Positions 27,535-37,100 of a DNA stretch of 64,000 nucleotides are shown here, in pieces. The stretch is taken from assembly GCF_027924145.1 (NCBI RefSeq), contig NZ_BRVP01000006.1, positions 1 through 64,000 on the forward strand, given 5' to 3'. Both the position numbers and the translations under genes were made by a program. Positions within the stretch are counted from its first letter, which is position 1. Each line of letters begins with the position of its first letter. The notes below the pieces were generated by a model. The model was not told the DNA's origin and made no database searches. It saw only the letters and a program-made list of their open reading frames with translations. This DNA is from Neptunitalea chrysea. Its GTDB lineage: Bacteria; Bacteroidota; Bacteroidia; Flavobacteriales; Flavobacteriaceae.

Positions 27535-28265
27535 TAATTTTTAAGTAATAGGGTTCCAAAAATATTAGCATCTATCCATCCTTGGTTTTTATCTTCTCCC
27601 TCTACATAAATAGAACCGATGAAGTTTTCACGTTCTTTACTGTGATCGTTATCGCAATATGCTAGGGCAAAACCAACCTCTTTGTTATCATGTAATTTTA
27701 CGGGCGTATTTTCTTCGCCATCTACATAAGAGTCGTCATATAAATATACCTTTAATTCCCAGGTAGAAATTTTACCATTGGTTACTCGTTTAGAAAGCAC
27801 ATGATCGTTATATAAATGCGGAATTTCTTCGGGACCTATATCCATTACATTTCCATCTAAAGCCACATGGTATGCAAACGCATTATGGTTGTATTGGTGT
27901 TCTCCACCAGAGTTATCTTCATCTACAAATACCTCTACACAATCATCATCCCACCATAGTTTTTTAGGATCTTTATATTGGTCAAATAACACATCATCAT
28001 GTATTTGAACTAGTAAATACAAAGCATCATCATCCCAAGTTAATTTGTATTTACCACTAAAGTCATCGTCTGAATAAGGCGCTCCAACCCATCTTTGACT
28101 TAAAGGTAGCCAAGTTGTATTCATCCAACAAGCATCGGTTCCAATCCCATCTAAAACAGGAGTGGTTTCGGCTTTCTTTATAGAAATTAATTGTTTGGTT
28201 TCTTTAGTGTTATGACAGCTTACAAGCAAGATTAGAGACGTTAAAAGGAGTACTACTTTTTTCAT
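27534..28265 (-). CDS. CBM9-like (sugar-binding) lipoprotein
   Basis: The start at 28265 is preferred because it gives a short lipoprotein signal (MKKVVLLLTSLILLVSC, lipobox LVSC); an in-frame ATG at 28334 would add 23 residues. The 243-aa protein is a single CBM9/DOMON-type beta-sandwich with the typical start PVLDGIGTDACWMNTTWLPL, then KLTWDDDALYLLVQIHDD and WDDDCVEVFVDEDN. Several acidic pairs probably bind Ca2+, and the WELKVYLYDD strand is also characteristic. Family members bind the reducing ends of sugars or are fused to xylanases, but this one is free-standing. Surface-exposed or periplasmic anchoring is likely. It is coupled to the gene that follows on the minus strand. Confidence 0.8.
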   Translation of the reverse strand: MKKVVLLLTSLILLVSCHNTKETKQLISIKKAETTPVLDGIGTDACWMNTTWLPLSQRWVGAPYSDDDFSGKYKLTWDDDALYLLVQIHDDVLFDQYKDPKKLWWDDDCVEVFVDEDNSGGEHQYNHNAFAYHVALDGNVMDIGPEEIPHLYNDHVLSKRVTNGKISTWELKVYLYDDSYVDGEENTPVKLHDNKEVGFALAYCDNDHSKERENFIGSIYVEGEDKNQGWIDANIFGTLLLKN

Positions 28266-28354
28266 AAAAAGTACATTATAATTAATTGGTTGTTTCAAAG
28301 GTATAAAAAAATGATGTGGGTTTATACTAAACATTTCTTAACAATTAATTAATC

Positions 28355-28397
28355 GTGGTGCTAAAGCAACCACTTAAGTTTGTTGGGTTAACAAACT
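28355..28397 (+). promoter_or_regulatory. Two consecutive hairpins in the leader of the peroxidase genes
   Basis: First hairpin: gtggtgc (28355-28361) pairs with gcaaccac (28366-28373), with one bulge. Second: agtttgtt (28377-28384) pairs perfectly with aacaaact (28390-28397), loop gggtt. Both lie 26-69 bp before the start codon of the first cytochrome c peroxidase. They could be an operator (inverted repeats) or a structured leader; there is no T-run, so they are not an ordinary terminator. Confidence 0.4.
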
Positions 28398-28423
28398 ATC
28401 AATTTTATATTAATATATTCAAC

Positions 28424-30289
28424 ATGAAAAAGCTGAGAACCGGCTCGGTAGTAATACTTGCTATTGTATTGCTATCCTCTGTTGCATTTGTGTCTTTCAC
28501 GCCAACCAAAGACACCGCAGCAAAAGGTTTTTTGTTAAAGGAATTAGACCTGCTTAACAAAAACTTTTATGAGTTAGATGCCATTGCCGAAATGTACAAA
28601 AATGGTAATGCTGAACTTTCTATATTACAGTCAGCAATTACTAAATCGCGTTTACAATATAAGCGCATTGAATTTTACTTGGAGTTTTATTATCCTGAAT
28701 TTGTAAAGAGCCATATTAATGGTGCTCCTTTATTGCATACAGAAGTAGAAGGAACTAATATTAATGTGCTTACTCCAGAAGGTTTACAATCATTAGACGA
28801 ATTAATTTTTAGCGATAATGCCTATGAGGAAAGAGCTCATGTTTTTGGTCTTGCTAGAAAATTGGTTAGTAATTATAGCATGCTGCATAAGCGTTTAACT
28901 GAAAACGATGTGCCAGATTTTTTGGAAATAGAATCGTTACGCTTAGAATTGGTAAGAATCTTTTCTTTGGGGGTAACCGGATTTGATACACCGGGATCTC
29001 TAAATGCTTTACAAGAAGCAGCAGCGGCATTGACAGGAATGAAGATGTATTTTTCTGAGGTTTATGGAAGCGATCAGGGAACCGCGGAAGAAGAAAGAGT
29101 GCTTTTGTTATTTGATAAAGCAACCGATTATTTAAAAGCGCATACTGACTTTAATACATTTGATAGACTTACTTTTTTAAAGACCTATATAGATCCTCTA
29201 TATCTACAATTAAAATATTTCAACTCAAGATATACGAGTGATTATTTAAGTTACACAGCATCGTGGAATACACAGAGTGAGTCTATTTTTTCACGCGATT
29301 TTTTGAATCCGTATGCCTTTACAGGATTAAAAAAAGAAGAGGATAGTAAAGAACTTTACGATTTAGGGAAAAAGCTGTTTTATGATCCGTTAATAAGTGG
29401 AGATAAAAAATTTAGTTGTGCCACATGTCATCAACCGTCAAAAGGATTTGCAGACGGGGTAGCAAAATCTATGAGTAATGTACAAGGTAAAACCGTTTTA
29501 AGAAATGCGCCTACCCTTTTAAATGCTGTATACGCAGACCGATACTTTTACGATTTAAGAGCTTTTACATTAGAACAGCAGGCAGAGCATGTAATCTTTA
29601 ATCCGGCTGAATTTAATACGGCCTATAGTGCCATTATTAAAAAGTTAGAGGCGAGTAAAGAGTATGTTAAAATGTTTACCAAAGTATTTGGTAAAGATGG
29701 AGTGTCTAGAGATAATTTTTCAAAAGCATTAGCATCGTATGTACTGTCATTACAATCATTTGATAGTGATTTTGACAAATATGTTAGAGGAGAGATTAAC
29801 ACATTGCCCAATTCGGTAAAGAATGGATTTAATTTATTTACAGGAAAAGCAAACTGTGCGACCTGCCATTTTTCACCTACCTTTTCAGGTCTTGTTCCTC
29901 CTTTGTATAATGAGAATGAAAGTGAGATTTTAGGAGTACTTGCAGATAATACTTCAATACCTCATATGTTAGACGCAGATGAGGGGAGGTATGAAAACTC
30001 GGTACATGTAGAAAGGGCATGGATCTATAAAAAATCCTTTAAAACAAGTACAGTTCGTAATGTGAAATTAACAGGACCTTATTTTCATAATGGAGCTTAT
30101 AAAACATTAGAAGAAGTAGTAGACTTTTATGACCAAGGAGGTGGAGTAGGAATGGGATTAAATGTAACCAATCAAACGTTGCCTGAGGATGCTTTAAATT
30201 TAACTGAGCAAGAAAAGAAAGATCTGATAGTTTTTATGGAGTATTTAACCGATAACTCGGCAGGTGAAAAATTAATACATAAGAACTAG
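28424..30289 (+). CDS. Di-haem cytochrome c peroxidase with long helical N-terminus (paralogue 1)
   Basis: The start at 28424 gives an N-terminal signal/anchor (MKKLRTGSVVILAIVLLSSVAF); an in-frame ATG at 28355 lies within a leader hairpin and is less likely. The 621-aa protein has a helical N-terminal domain (about 35-290) with imelysin-like features (PEGLQSLDELIF, GFDTPGSLNALQEAAAAL), then a bacterial CcpA/MauG-type domain. Two haem c sites are seen: C332-A-T-C335-H336 and C478-A-T-C481-H482. The expected role is periplasmic reduction of H2O2 or haem-based oxidation. The second paralogue begins 4 bp after its stop codon. The N-terminal assignment is by resemblance, not a firm match. Confidence 0.85.
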   Translation: MKKLRTGSVVILAIVLLSSVAFVSFTPTKDTAAKGFLLKELDLLNKNFYELDAIAEMYKNGNAELSILQSAITKSRLQYKRIEFYLEFYYPEFVKSHINGAPLLHTEVEGTNINVLTPEGLQSLDELIFSDNAYEERAHVFGLARKLVSNYSMLHKRLTENDVPDFLEIESLRLELVRIFSLGVTGFDTPGSLNALQEAAAALTGMKMYFSEVYGSDQGTAEEERVLLLFDKATDYLKAHTDFNTFDRLTFLKTYIDPLYLQLKYFNSRYTSDYLSYTASWNTQSESIFSRDFLNPYAFTGLKKEEDSKELYDLGKKLFYDPLISGDKKFSCATCHQPSKGFADGVAKSMSNVQGKTVLRNAPTLLNAVYADRYFYDLRAFTLEQQAEHVIFNPAEFNTAYSAIIKKLEASKEYVKMFTKVFGKDGVSRDNFSKALASYVLSLQSFDSDFDKYVRGEINTLPNSVKNGFNLFTGKANCATCHFSPTFSGLVPPLYNENESEILGVLADNTSIPHMLDADEGRYENSVHVERAWIYKKSFKTSTVRNVKLTGPYFHNGAYKTLEEVVDFYDQGGGVGMGLNVTNQTLPEDALNLTEQEKKDLIVFMEYLTDNSAGEKLIHKN

Positions 30290-30293
30290 AAGG

Positions 30294-32282
30294 ATGAGAG
30301 GTTTATATCATAAACTATGGAGCATACTAAAGGTAAATGCTTCCATAGCACTGTTTTTATTGATGGTCACAGTTCAGCTTCAGTTTACATTACCTAATGA
30401 GGAGGATAACATGTATGTTAAAGAAACTATTGACAAAAAACTGCATGAAGTAAGTGTACTTATAGGTGACTTTGTGACTATAGCAGAGGCTTACCAAAAT
30501 AAAAAGGGAAATGAAAAGAGTGTACAAGAGGCTTTAAAAAAAGTACGCTTAGCGTATAAGGAAGTGGAAAGTGTTACGAGCTTTTACTTTCCTGAGCACG
30601 ATAAGTTTTACATTAATGGAGCTCCGCTATATCATATAGAGCCCTATCCTACAGGAGCAACCTTTGAAAAAAAGAATTACTATGTATTTACTCCTGAAGA
30701 GTATAAGAACACATTGGTGTTAGATAAAATGGAGGGAGGTCATTATTTAGAAGGAACTTCAAAAGTGATAGCCCCAGTTGGATTGCAACGATTAGATGAA
30801 ATTATTTTTACAGAAGAGGTCGTAACTGAGCAAGATAGAATTTTGGTATTAGCACAGGATTTAAAAACAAAGTTTTCCATTCTTGAGAAAGAACTTAATA
30901 GAAGAAAATATTACCAAGATTTTGAAATAATGGAGTTTACGAGATTGGAGTTGATTAGGATTTTGACTAAGGGTATAACAGGCTTTGATACTCCGGGTTC
31001 CTTAAATGGTATTCAAGAATCGGCTAGCGCATTAGAAGGGATTGAGGACATACTGCATCCTTATTTAAATAAATGTAATTTGAATGATCAGAAGAAGATA
31101 GAAACGCTTTTTAAAAATAGCAGAGCATATCTTTTAAAGCATACAAACTTTAATAATTTTGATCGGTTAGTATTTATTAAAAATTATTTAAATCCTTTAT
31201 ACAAAGAACTACTACTTACCCGAAAACAATTAGAAATTCCTAGTGTTGCAGAACGATACGGACAAACTCCTTCTTGGAACGCAAATAGCGAGAATTTTTT
31301 TGATGAAGATTTTTTAAACCCTTACTATTACAGTATGCTTAAAAAAAAGGAGGACAGTCCAGAATTACGAGCTGTAGGTAAAAAGTTATTTTATGACGGA
31401 CAACTAAGTGATAAAGGTACCCTTAGTTGTGCAACTTGCCACCAACCAAAATTAGGGTATGCAGATGGGCAACGAACCTCTTTTGCTGGTATTCCCGGAA
31501 AACGTCTGGAAAGAAATTCTCCTACACTTATCAATGCCGTTTTTTCAGATAAATATTTTTATGATTTAAGAGCTAATGATTTGGAAGATCAGGCAGAACA
31601 TGTAATAGAGAGTCACATGGAGTTTAATACTTCCTTTGAAGATATTGTAGCAAAACTTAATGCCGATGCATATTATGTAAACGCCTTTAAGAAAATTTAT
31701 AACACCAATACCATTACCAAATACGAATTTTCTGCAGCACTTGCATCTTATATTATCTCGTTGCGCTCGTTTAATAGTGAGTTTGATAAGTATATGAGAG
31801 GAGAAACGGATAAGCTGGATAGAAAGGTAAAAAAAGGATTTAACTTATTTATGGGAAAGGCTAATTGTGCTACTTGTCATTATGTGCCAACTTTTAGCGG
31901 ATTAGTACCACCTCTTTATAATGAGAATGAGAGTGAGGTTTTGGGAGTTATGGAGGTTCCTGAAGAATTGAAAATGGGAACAGATTTTGGACGATATGAA
32001 AATGGAGTGAATAATGAGAATGTAGCAATTTATAAATATTCGTTTAAAACAGTAACGGTTAGAAATGTTGCGTTGACAGCGCCTTATTTTCATAATGGAG
32101 CTTACAAAAGTTTAGATGAGGTGTTGGAGTTTTATAATAGAGGAGGAGCTCAAGGCGTAGGATTAACATACGAGGTGCCTAATCAAACTTTGGCACCGGA
32201 TCATTTAAATTTATCTAAGTCAGATATAGAAGCTATAAAGGCCTTTATGGAATCTCTTACCTCTGTTCCTGTGGATAATTGA
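30294..32282 (+). CDS. Di-haem cytochrome c peroxidase with long helical N-terminus (paralogue 2)
   Basis: This 662-aa paralogue has the same layout as the previous gene: a hydrophobic export segment (about 10-33), a helical domain (about 38-325, with PVGLQRLDEIIF and GFDTPGSLNGIQESASAL) and a CcpA/MauG-like domain. Its haem c sites are C379-A-T-C382-H383 and C525-A-T-C528-H529. It is clearly a tandem duplication of the preceding gene (shared blocks such as SFNSEFDKYMRGE and PPLYNENESEVLGV), diverged mainly in the N-terminal half, where it carries an extra loop. The 4-bp gap implies one transcript. The sigma/FecR/SusCD genes follow on the same strand after 124 bp. Confidence 0.85.
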   Translation: MRGLYHKLWSILKVNASIALFLLMVTVQLQFTLPNEEDNMYVKETIDKKLHEVSVLIGDFVTIAEAYQNKKGNEKSVQEALKKVRLAYKEVESVTSFYFPEHDKFYINGAPLYHIEPYPTGATFEKKNYYVFTPEEYKNTLVLDKMEGGHYLEGTSKVIAPVGLQRLDEIIFTEEVVTEQDRILVLAQDLKTKFSILEKELNRRKYYQDFEIMEFTRLELIRILTKGITGFDTPGSLNGIQESASALEGIEDILHPYLNKCNLNDQKKIETLFKNSRAYLLKHTNFNNFDRLVFIKNYLNPLYKELLLTRKQLEIPSVAERYGQTPSWNANSENFFDEDFLNPYYYSMLKKKEDSPELRAVGKKLFYDGQLSDKGTLSCATCHQPKLGYADGQRTSFAGIPGKRLERNSPTLINAVFSDKYFYDLRANDLEDQAEHVIESHMEFNTSFEDIVAKLNADAYYVNAFKKIYNTNTITKYEFSAALASYIISLRSFNSEFDKYMRGETDKLDRKVKKGFNLFMGKANCATCHYVPTFSGLVPPLYNENESEVLGVMEVPEELKMGTDFGRYENGVNNENVAIYKYSFKTVTVRNVALTAPYFHNGAYKSLDEVLEFYNRGGAQGVGLTYEVPNQTLAPDHLNLSKSDIEAIKAFMESLTSVPVDN

Positions 32283-32374
32283 TATAGGTCTAACGAAAAG
32301 TCATATCAATTTATGAGTTTAATAAAATTAACTTATTCATTACATAAAGTGATGATAATTAAGTAGAAGGAGTG

Positions 32375-32391
32375 TTATATTTCGAATATAA
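32375..32391 (+). promoter_or_regulatory. Near-palindrome just upstream of the ECF sigma start
   Basis: TTATATTTCGAATATAA is a 17-bp near-perfect palindrome (7-bp arms) that ends 15 bp before the sigma factor ATG. It also contains TATATTTC, close to the TAnnTTTG -7 box. It may be an operator or part of the promoter; AT-rich palindromes arise by chance fairly often here. Confidence 0.3.
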
Positions 32392-32406
32392 AAATATGCG
32401 AGGTTA

Positions 32407-32976
32407 ATGAGCGGTAGTCTTCATATTAATAAGAATATTGAATTTCAAAAAATTTACAGAGAGCATTGGAAATCTTTGTACATATATGCCTATAACATTC
32501 TTAGAGATAAGGAAACTGCTGAAGATGTTATACAGGAAATTTTTGTCGATTTATGGACGCGCTTAGAAACTACAGAAATAGAAAATCCTAAAGCTTATTT
32601 ATTGCAGGCAATCCGATATCAATGTGCCAAGATATTTAAGAAAAAGGAGTTTCTTAACGGTTTTCATATCGAGCAACTAGAAAATGCTATAAGTTTAGTA
32701 ACGGATGAATCTGAATCTGAAAATTTTAAAGAGCAATTGGCATCCTACGTTTTTGAAAAAGCAACACAGGTATTACCAGAACAATGCTATAATGTATTTG
32801 ACTTAAGGTTTAATAAGCAGCTTTCTATTAAAGAGATAGCGAGTCAGCTTCAAATTTCTTCAAGTACTGTAGAGAATCATATTAATAAAGCATTTAAATT
32901 ATTAAAGAGCGAAGATTTATATCAAGCCAAGTTGATTGCCTACATTATACTTTCGTCTACATTTTGTGTTGTCTAA
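32407..32976 (+). CDS. ECF sigma factor of FecI type
   Basis: This 189-aa sigma factor has region 2 (YIYAYNILRDKETAEDVIQEIFVDLW, about 25-50) and region 4 (LPEQCYNVFDLRFNKQLSIKEIASQLQISSSTVENHINKAFKLL, about 126-169). Its pattern fits the Bacteroidota FecI-like group that pairs with FecR and TonB-dependent transducers. Genes in order sigma, FecR, STN-SusC, SusD follow on the same strand, so this factor should activate the SusCD locus when the outer-membrane receptor binds ligand. The hydrophobic C-terminus (AKLIAYIILSSTFCVV) is slightly unusual but occurs in this group. Confidence 0.9.
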   Translation: MSGSLHINKNIEFQKIYREHWKSLYIYAYNILRDKETAEDVIQEIFVDLWTRLETTEIENPKAYLLQAIRYQCAKIFKKKEFLNGFHIEQLENAISLVTDESESENFKEQLASYVFEKATQVLPEQCYNVFDLRFNKQLSIKEIASQLQISSSTVENHINKAFKLLKSEDLYQAKLIAYIILSSTFCVV

Positions 32977-33072
32977 ATGTTATTAGTGTTAACATAAAGT
33001 AAAGTTTACAATATACAGTAGGTGCAGCCCCAAAATTATGTACTCTATTTATAAAGCCCTGTTTTATCTATA

Positions 33073-34056
33073 ATGAAAATTAAAAATTACAGAAAATTAT
33101 TTGAGCTGTACGAGAGTAATAATTTATCTCAGAAGGAACAACAAGTAGTAGAGACATTTTTTTCTGAAATGCAACATAACGGGATGCATCCTGATGAGAT
33201 AGATTTGGCATTGGAAAGAAAACTTTTTACGGCAATTAAAAAATCTGTAAAGAGGAAACAAAAGGAAAGAGGTGTTGTTTGGAGAAGCATGGCGGCTGCT
33301 TTACTAGTTTTAATAGGGGTGTCTTTGTTTTATGTATATAAATGGAATACGGTAGCGGATGTAGCATATATTACGGTAACAGCATCAGAAAATGTAACAA
33401 AGAGAATTGTTTTACCAGATTCAACTATTGTATACTTAAATAAAGAAAGTTCATTATCATATCCAGAGAAGTTTATGAACAAAACAAGGGAAGTGAAGTT
33501 AGAAGGTGAAGGGTATTTTCGGGTAAAACATAATGCAGAAAAACCATTTTTAGTGGTTTCTGCAAATATGGTAACAAAAGTACTAGGAACCCAATTTGTG
33601 GTATCTGATAATAGTCAGGATATGGAGCCCTCTGTAAAGGTTTTAAAAGGAAAGGTAAAAGTAAATAGTAATACCAAAAAAGCCGAAGCAATACTTACCA
33701 AAAACCAACAAGTATTCTTAAATAAAGAAACAGGCATTTTAACTAAAAAAAGTTTACTAAAAGACACGGTTGATACCTTTTGGAGTTCTCATAAAATTAG
33801 ATTTAAAAATGCTGATATGAGCACGGTTATAGCCAAGCTTAATGAGTATTTTAAAGTACATATAGTTTTAAAAACACCCGAATATGATGGGTGTAAAAAG
33901 ATATCGGGGAGCTTTAAAAGCGATGAGGTAGAAAGTGTTTTAAAAGGAATACAGTTTTTAAATGACATGGAATATAAGAGGGTAGCAGAGAATGAAATAC
34001 ATATATATTTAAAGTCATGTGAAAACGATGATGAAGTAAGATTGAGAATAGAGTAA
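33073..34056 (+). CDS. FecR-family anti-sigma / signal-transduction protein
   Basis: This 327-aa inner-membrane protein has a cytosolic N-terminal domain (1-72) that binds the sigma factor, one transmembrane helix (about 73-89, MAAALLVLIGVSLFYVY) and a periplasmic FecR domain (about 105-215: RIVLPDSTIVYLNKESSLSYP ... KVLGTQFVVSD ... VKVLKGKVKV). A DUF4974-type C-terminal domain follows (about 235-315: FKNADMSTVIAKLNEYFKVHIVL). It relays the state of the outer-membrane receptor (STN domain of SusC) to the sigma factor. Complete, no oddities. A hairpin lies in the gap before susC. Confidence 0.92.
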   Translation: MKIKNYRKLFELYESNNLSQKEQQVVETFFSEMQHNGMHPDEIDLALERKLFTAIKKSVKRKQKERGVVWRSMAAALLVLIGVSLFYVYKWNTVADVAYITVTASENVTKRIVLPDSTIVYLNKESSLSYPEKFMNKTREVKLEGEGYFRVKHNAEKPFLVVSANMVTKVLGTQFVVSDNSQDMEPSVKVLKGKVKVNSNTKKAEAILTKNQQVFLNKETGILTKKSLLKDTVDTFWSSHKIRFKNADMSTVIAKLNEYFKVHIVLKTPEYDGCKKISGSFKSDEVESVLKGIQFLNDMEYKRVAENEIHIYLKSCENDDEVRLRIE

Positions 34057-34076
34057 AGTTTAATATAAAAAAAGGA

Positions 34077-34113
34077 AAACCCGGTAAAGGCGCCAACCAA
34101 AATAACCGGGTTT
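34077..34113 (+). terminator. Hairpin between fecR and susC (terminator or attenuator)
   Basis: A perfect 9-bp stem aaacccggt (34077-34085) / accgggttt (34105-34113) encloses a 19-nt loop containing ggcgcc. The T-run after it is short (ttt then ataaatc), so termination may be partial. Position between the regulators and the transporter suits uncoupling of their expression. Confidence 0.5.
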
Positions 34114-34151
34114 ATAAATCAATTTTATATTAACTCCCCAAAGTTATTCAA

Positions 34152-37100
34152 ATGAAGTGTTTTGTAACAAACGTTTTATCAAAAAAAAGACTTTTTTTTA
34201 CTTTTTTTTCGGTTTCGTTGTTTGTTTTGGGTACGCTTAGTGCCCAAAACAACGATGGGGGAGTTATTGACTCCGTTTATGTAAAAATTTCTAATGATAT
34301 TAAACATGTTACTGATGTGTTGGATATTATAGAGAAACAGACTTCTTTTAATTGTTTATATACTACTTCGGTTGGTAGCTTAGAGAGTTCTACTCCAATT
34401 ATAAGTGAAGGCACTATAGGTCTATATAAACTACTTCAGGTTTTAGAGGATAAATTCTCTATTAGATACGACATACAAGACCGGAATATTTATTTAAAAT
34501 TAGAACACGATGATACTAATATTCAGATTCAACTTAGCGGTACGGTTACAGATGAAGAAGGAGTTCCTATTTATGGGGTAACAATAAAAGTAAATGATAA
34601 CGTTACCCAAACTAATTTTGATGGAGACTATAGTATGAATGTTCGCAGTGGTGAAATGGTAACATTTTCTTATTTAGGAATGAAAACCGAGAAAGTTGAG
34701 GTAACAGAAGCAAACATAAATATGACTTTAGTACCCTGTGCCGAAATACTTTCTGAGGTAATGGTTACCGGGTATGGAACACAATTAAGAAAAAATGTAT
34801 CCACCGCTATTGTAAAAGTAAAGCCTGAGGATTTTAATGGAGGGATAGTTTTGTCACCCTTAGATTTAATCATGGGAAAAGTTGCGGGCTTAACCATTAC
34901 CAACGTAGCCAACAATCCTAATGGCGGGGTGTCAATTCAATTACGTGGAGTTACCTCTATACAAGGAGGAACTACCCCGCTGATTGTAATAGATGGGATA
35001 CCGGGAGGAAATCTAGATTTAATTCAACCCAATGACATAGCGTCTTTTGATATATTAAAAGATGGTGCTGCAGCGGCAGTTTATGGAACCCGCGGGAATA
35101 ATGGTGTTATTTTAATAACCACGAAACAGGGGCATAAAGGGAAAGCTACTTATGAATATGCGACCTATTTTTCGAAAGAGTTTGAAGATAAACATGCCAA
35201 ACCAGACTTCTTAAAAGCAGCTGATTGGAGAAAATTAATAGCTCAAGGAGATTTAAGCGCTAGTTTAGATCATGGAGCATCTACAGATATTTGGGATGCT
35301 CTAATTAATAAAAACAATTTAAGTGAGTATCACACTTTTGCCACTAGTGGAGGAGGGGAAGATAACAGGTATAGAGTATCATTTTATTACAATAACTTTG
35401 AAGGAATTTCAAAAGAAAATGCTAGAGAGGAAGTAGGTGGTAGAATTAATTTCTCCCAAAACGGATTACAAGATAAATTAATGATTCAGGCAGGAATTGC
35501 TGTAAATCATAATGATGCAAATTTATTGGGAGGCGGTAACTTTGGAACCGTTATAGATTGGAATCCTACCGATCCTATTTATGCAGAACCTTCCAATAGT
35601 AACCCTGGAAAGTATGGGTATTATGAGATTTATGGCAGATATAACCCTATATCAAGATATAGTTCACGTAGTTATGAAAGGCAGCAACTCACCTTATCTG
35701 CAACCGCAAAAGTTTCCTATGAAGTATTAAAAAATGTAAAAGCACAGGTTTTTTGGGCATATCAATACGACAATTATGAAGATCGATATTATAGAACAAC
35801 CAAAGACTGGACACAATATCAGGAGGGGAGTCCGTATAGCGGAACCGGATATGCCTATAAATCTAATTATTTGAATTATAATAAATTGTTAGAGAGTATG
35901 TTGAGGTATTCTAATACCTTTGGAGCGCATACTGTAGATGCCTTAATGGGGTATGGGTATCAATATGAAACTATTGAATTTTTTGATGTTAGCAATAGTG
36001 GTTTTACCAGTGATGCTACAGAAGATTGGGATATAGGATCGGATAATAGCTATTCTACACCAACTTTAAGTAGTCGTAAGGAAGATAATACTCTTATTTC
36101 ATTTTTCTCTCGAATTAATTATTCATTTAAAAACCGCTATTTCTTTCAAGCCTCTTGGCGCTATGAAGGGTCTTCCCGTTTTGGAGCTAATAATAAGTGG
36201 GGAGATTTTCCTGCGATATCAGGAGGTTGGGTTATTACAGATGAGCAATTCATGAAACAGCAGCATGTGTTTTCTTTCTTGAAAATACGCACAGGTTTTG
36301 GAATTACTGGAAATCAGGATATTGATAACTATCAGTCATTGGCTAGTTTATCTGGCGGATATAGTTATCCTATTTATTACGATGGAGTTGATGAGGTATT
36401 GTATTATACAACCTATGGACCAGCAAAAAATGTGAATCCAGACTTAAAATGGGAAAAGAAAGAAGAGTTTGATGTAGGTGTTGATTTTGGGTTTCTTAAA
36501 AATAAGCTAACTGGTACCATTGATTATTTTTCAAGAACTACCAAAGATGTCTTATATAATTATTCAGCTCAATTACCTTCAGGAGTAGCTTCAACAGTAT
36601 TGGCAAATGTGGGGTCTATAAAAAATTCAGGCGTAGAAATAACAGGGAACTACACACCAATTAGGAATGCCAATTTTAAATGGGATGTAGCATTAACTGG
36701 GAGTTATCAAAAAAGTATAGTAAAATCACTTTCTAATGACACCTACTTTTTAAGTGAATTTGAAACGGGGAATATAGGAAATCCGGGTAGTTTAGGAAAT
36801 GCGTTTTTAATAAAGGAGGGACGCCCAATTGGAGACTATTATGGAAAGGAATTTGCTGGCTTTACCGATAGTGGCGAATGGTTATTTTATAAGGCAGATG
36901 GTAGTATAGGAACTTCTTCTGAAGTAAGTGATGCTGATAATAGAATTATAGGAAATGGCATGCCAAAATATCAGGCTTCGTTAATAAATAATATTAGCTA
37001 TAAAGGTTTTTATCTGTCTGTGTTTTTACGAGGTAAATTTGATTATGAGATATTAAACACTTTAGATATGTTTTATGGGAATCCTTATATTATTGGAACC

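Noticed and set aside
28398-34134. Shared 16-mer atcaattttatattaa before the first peroxidase gene and before susC
   Set aside because: Low-complexity AT sequence; the flanking bases differ and the position relative to the start codon differs, so chance is likely.
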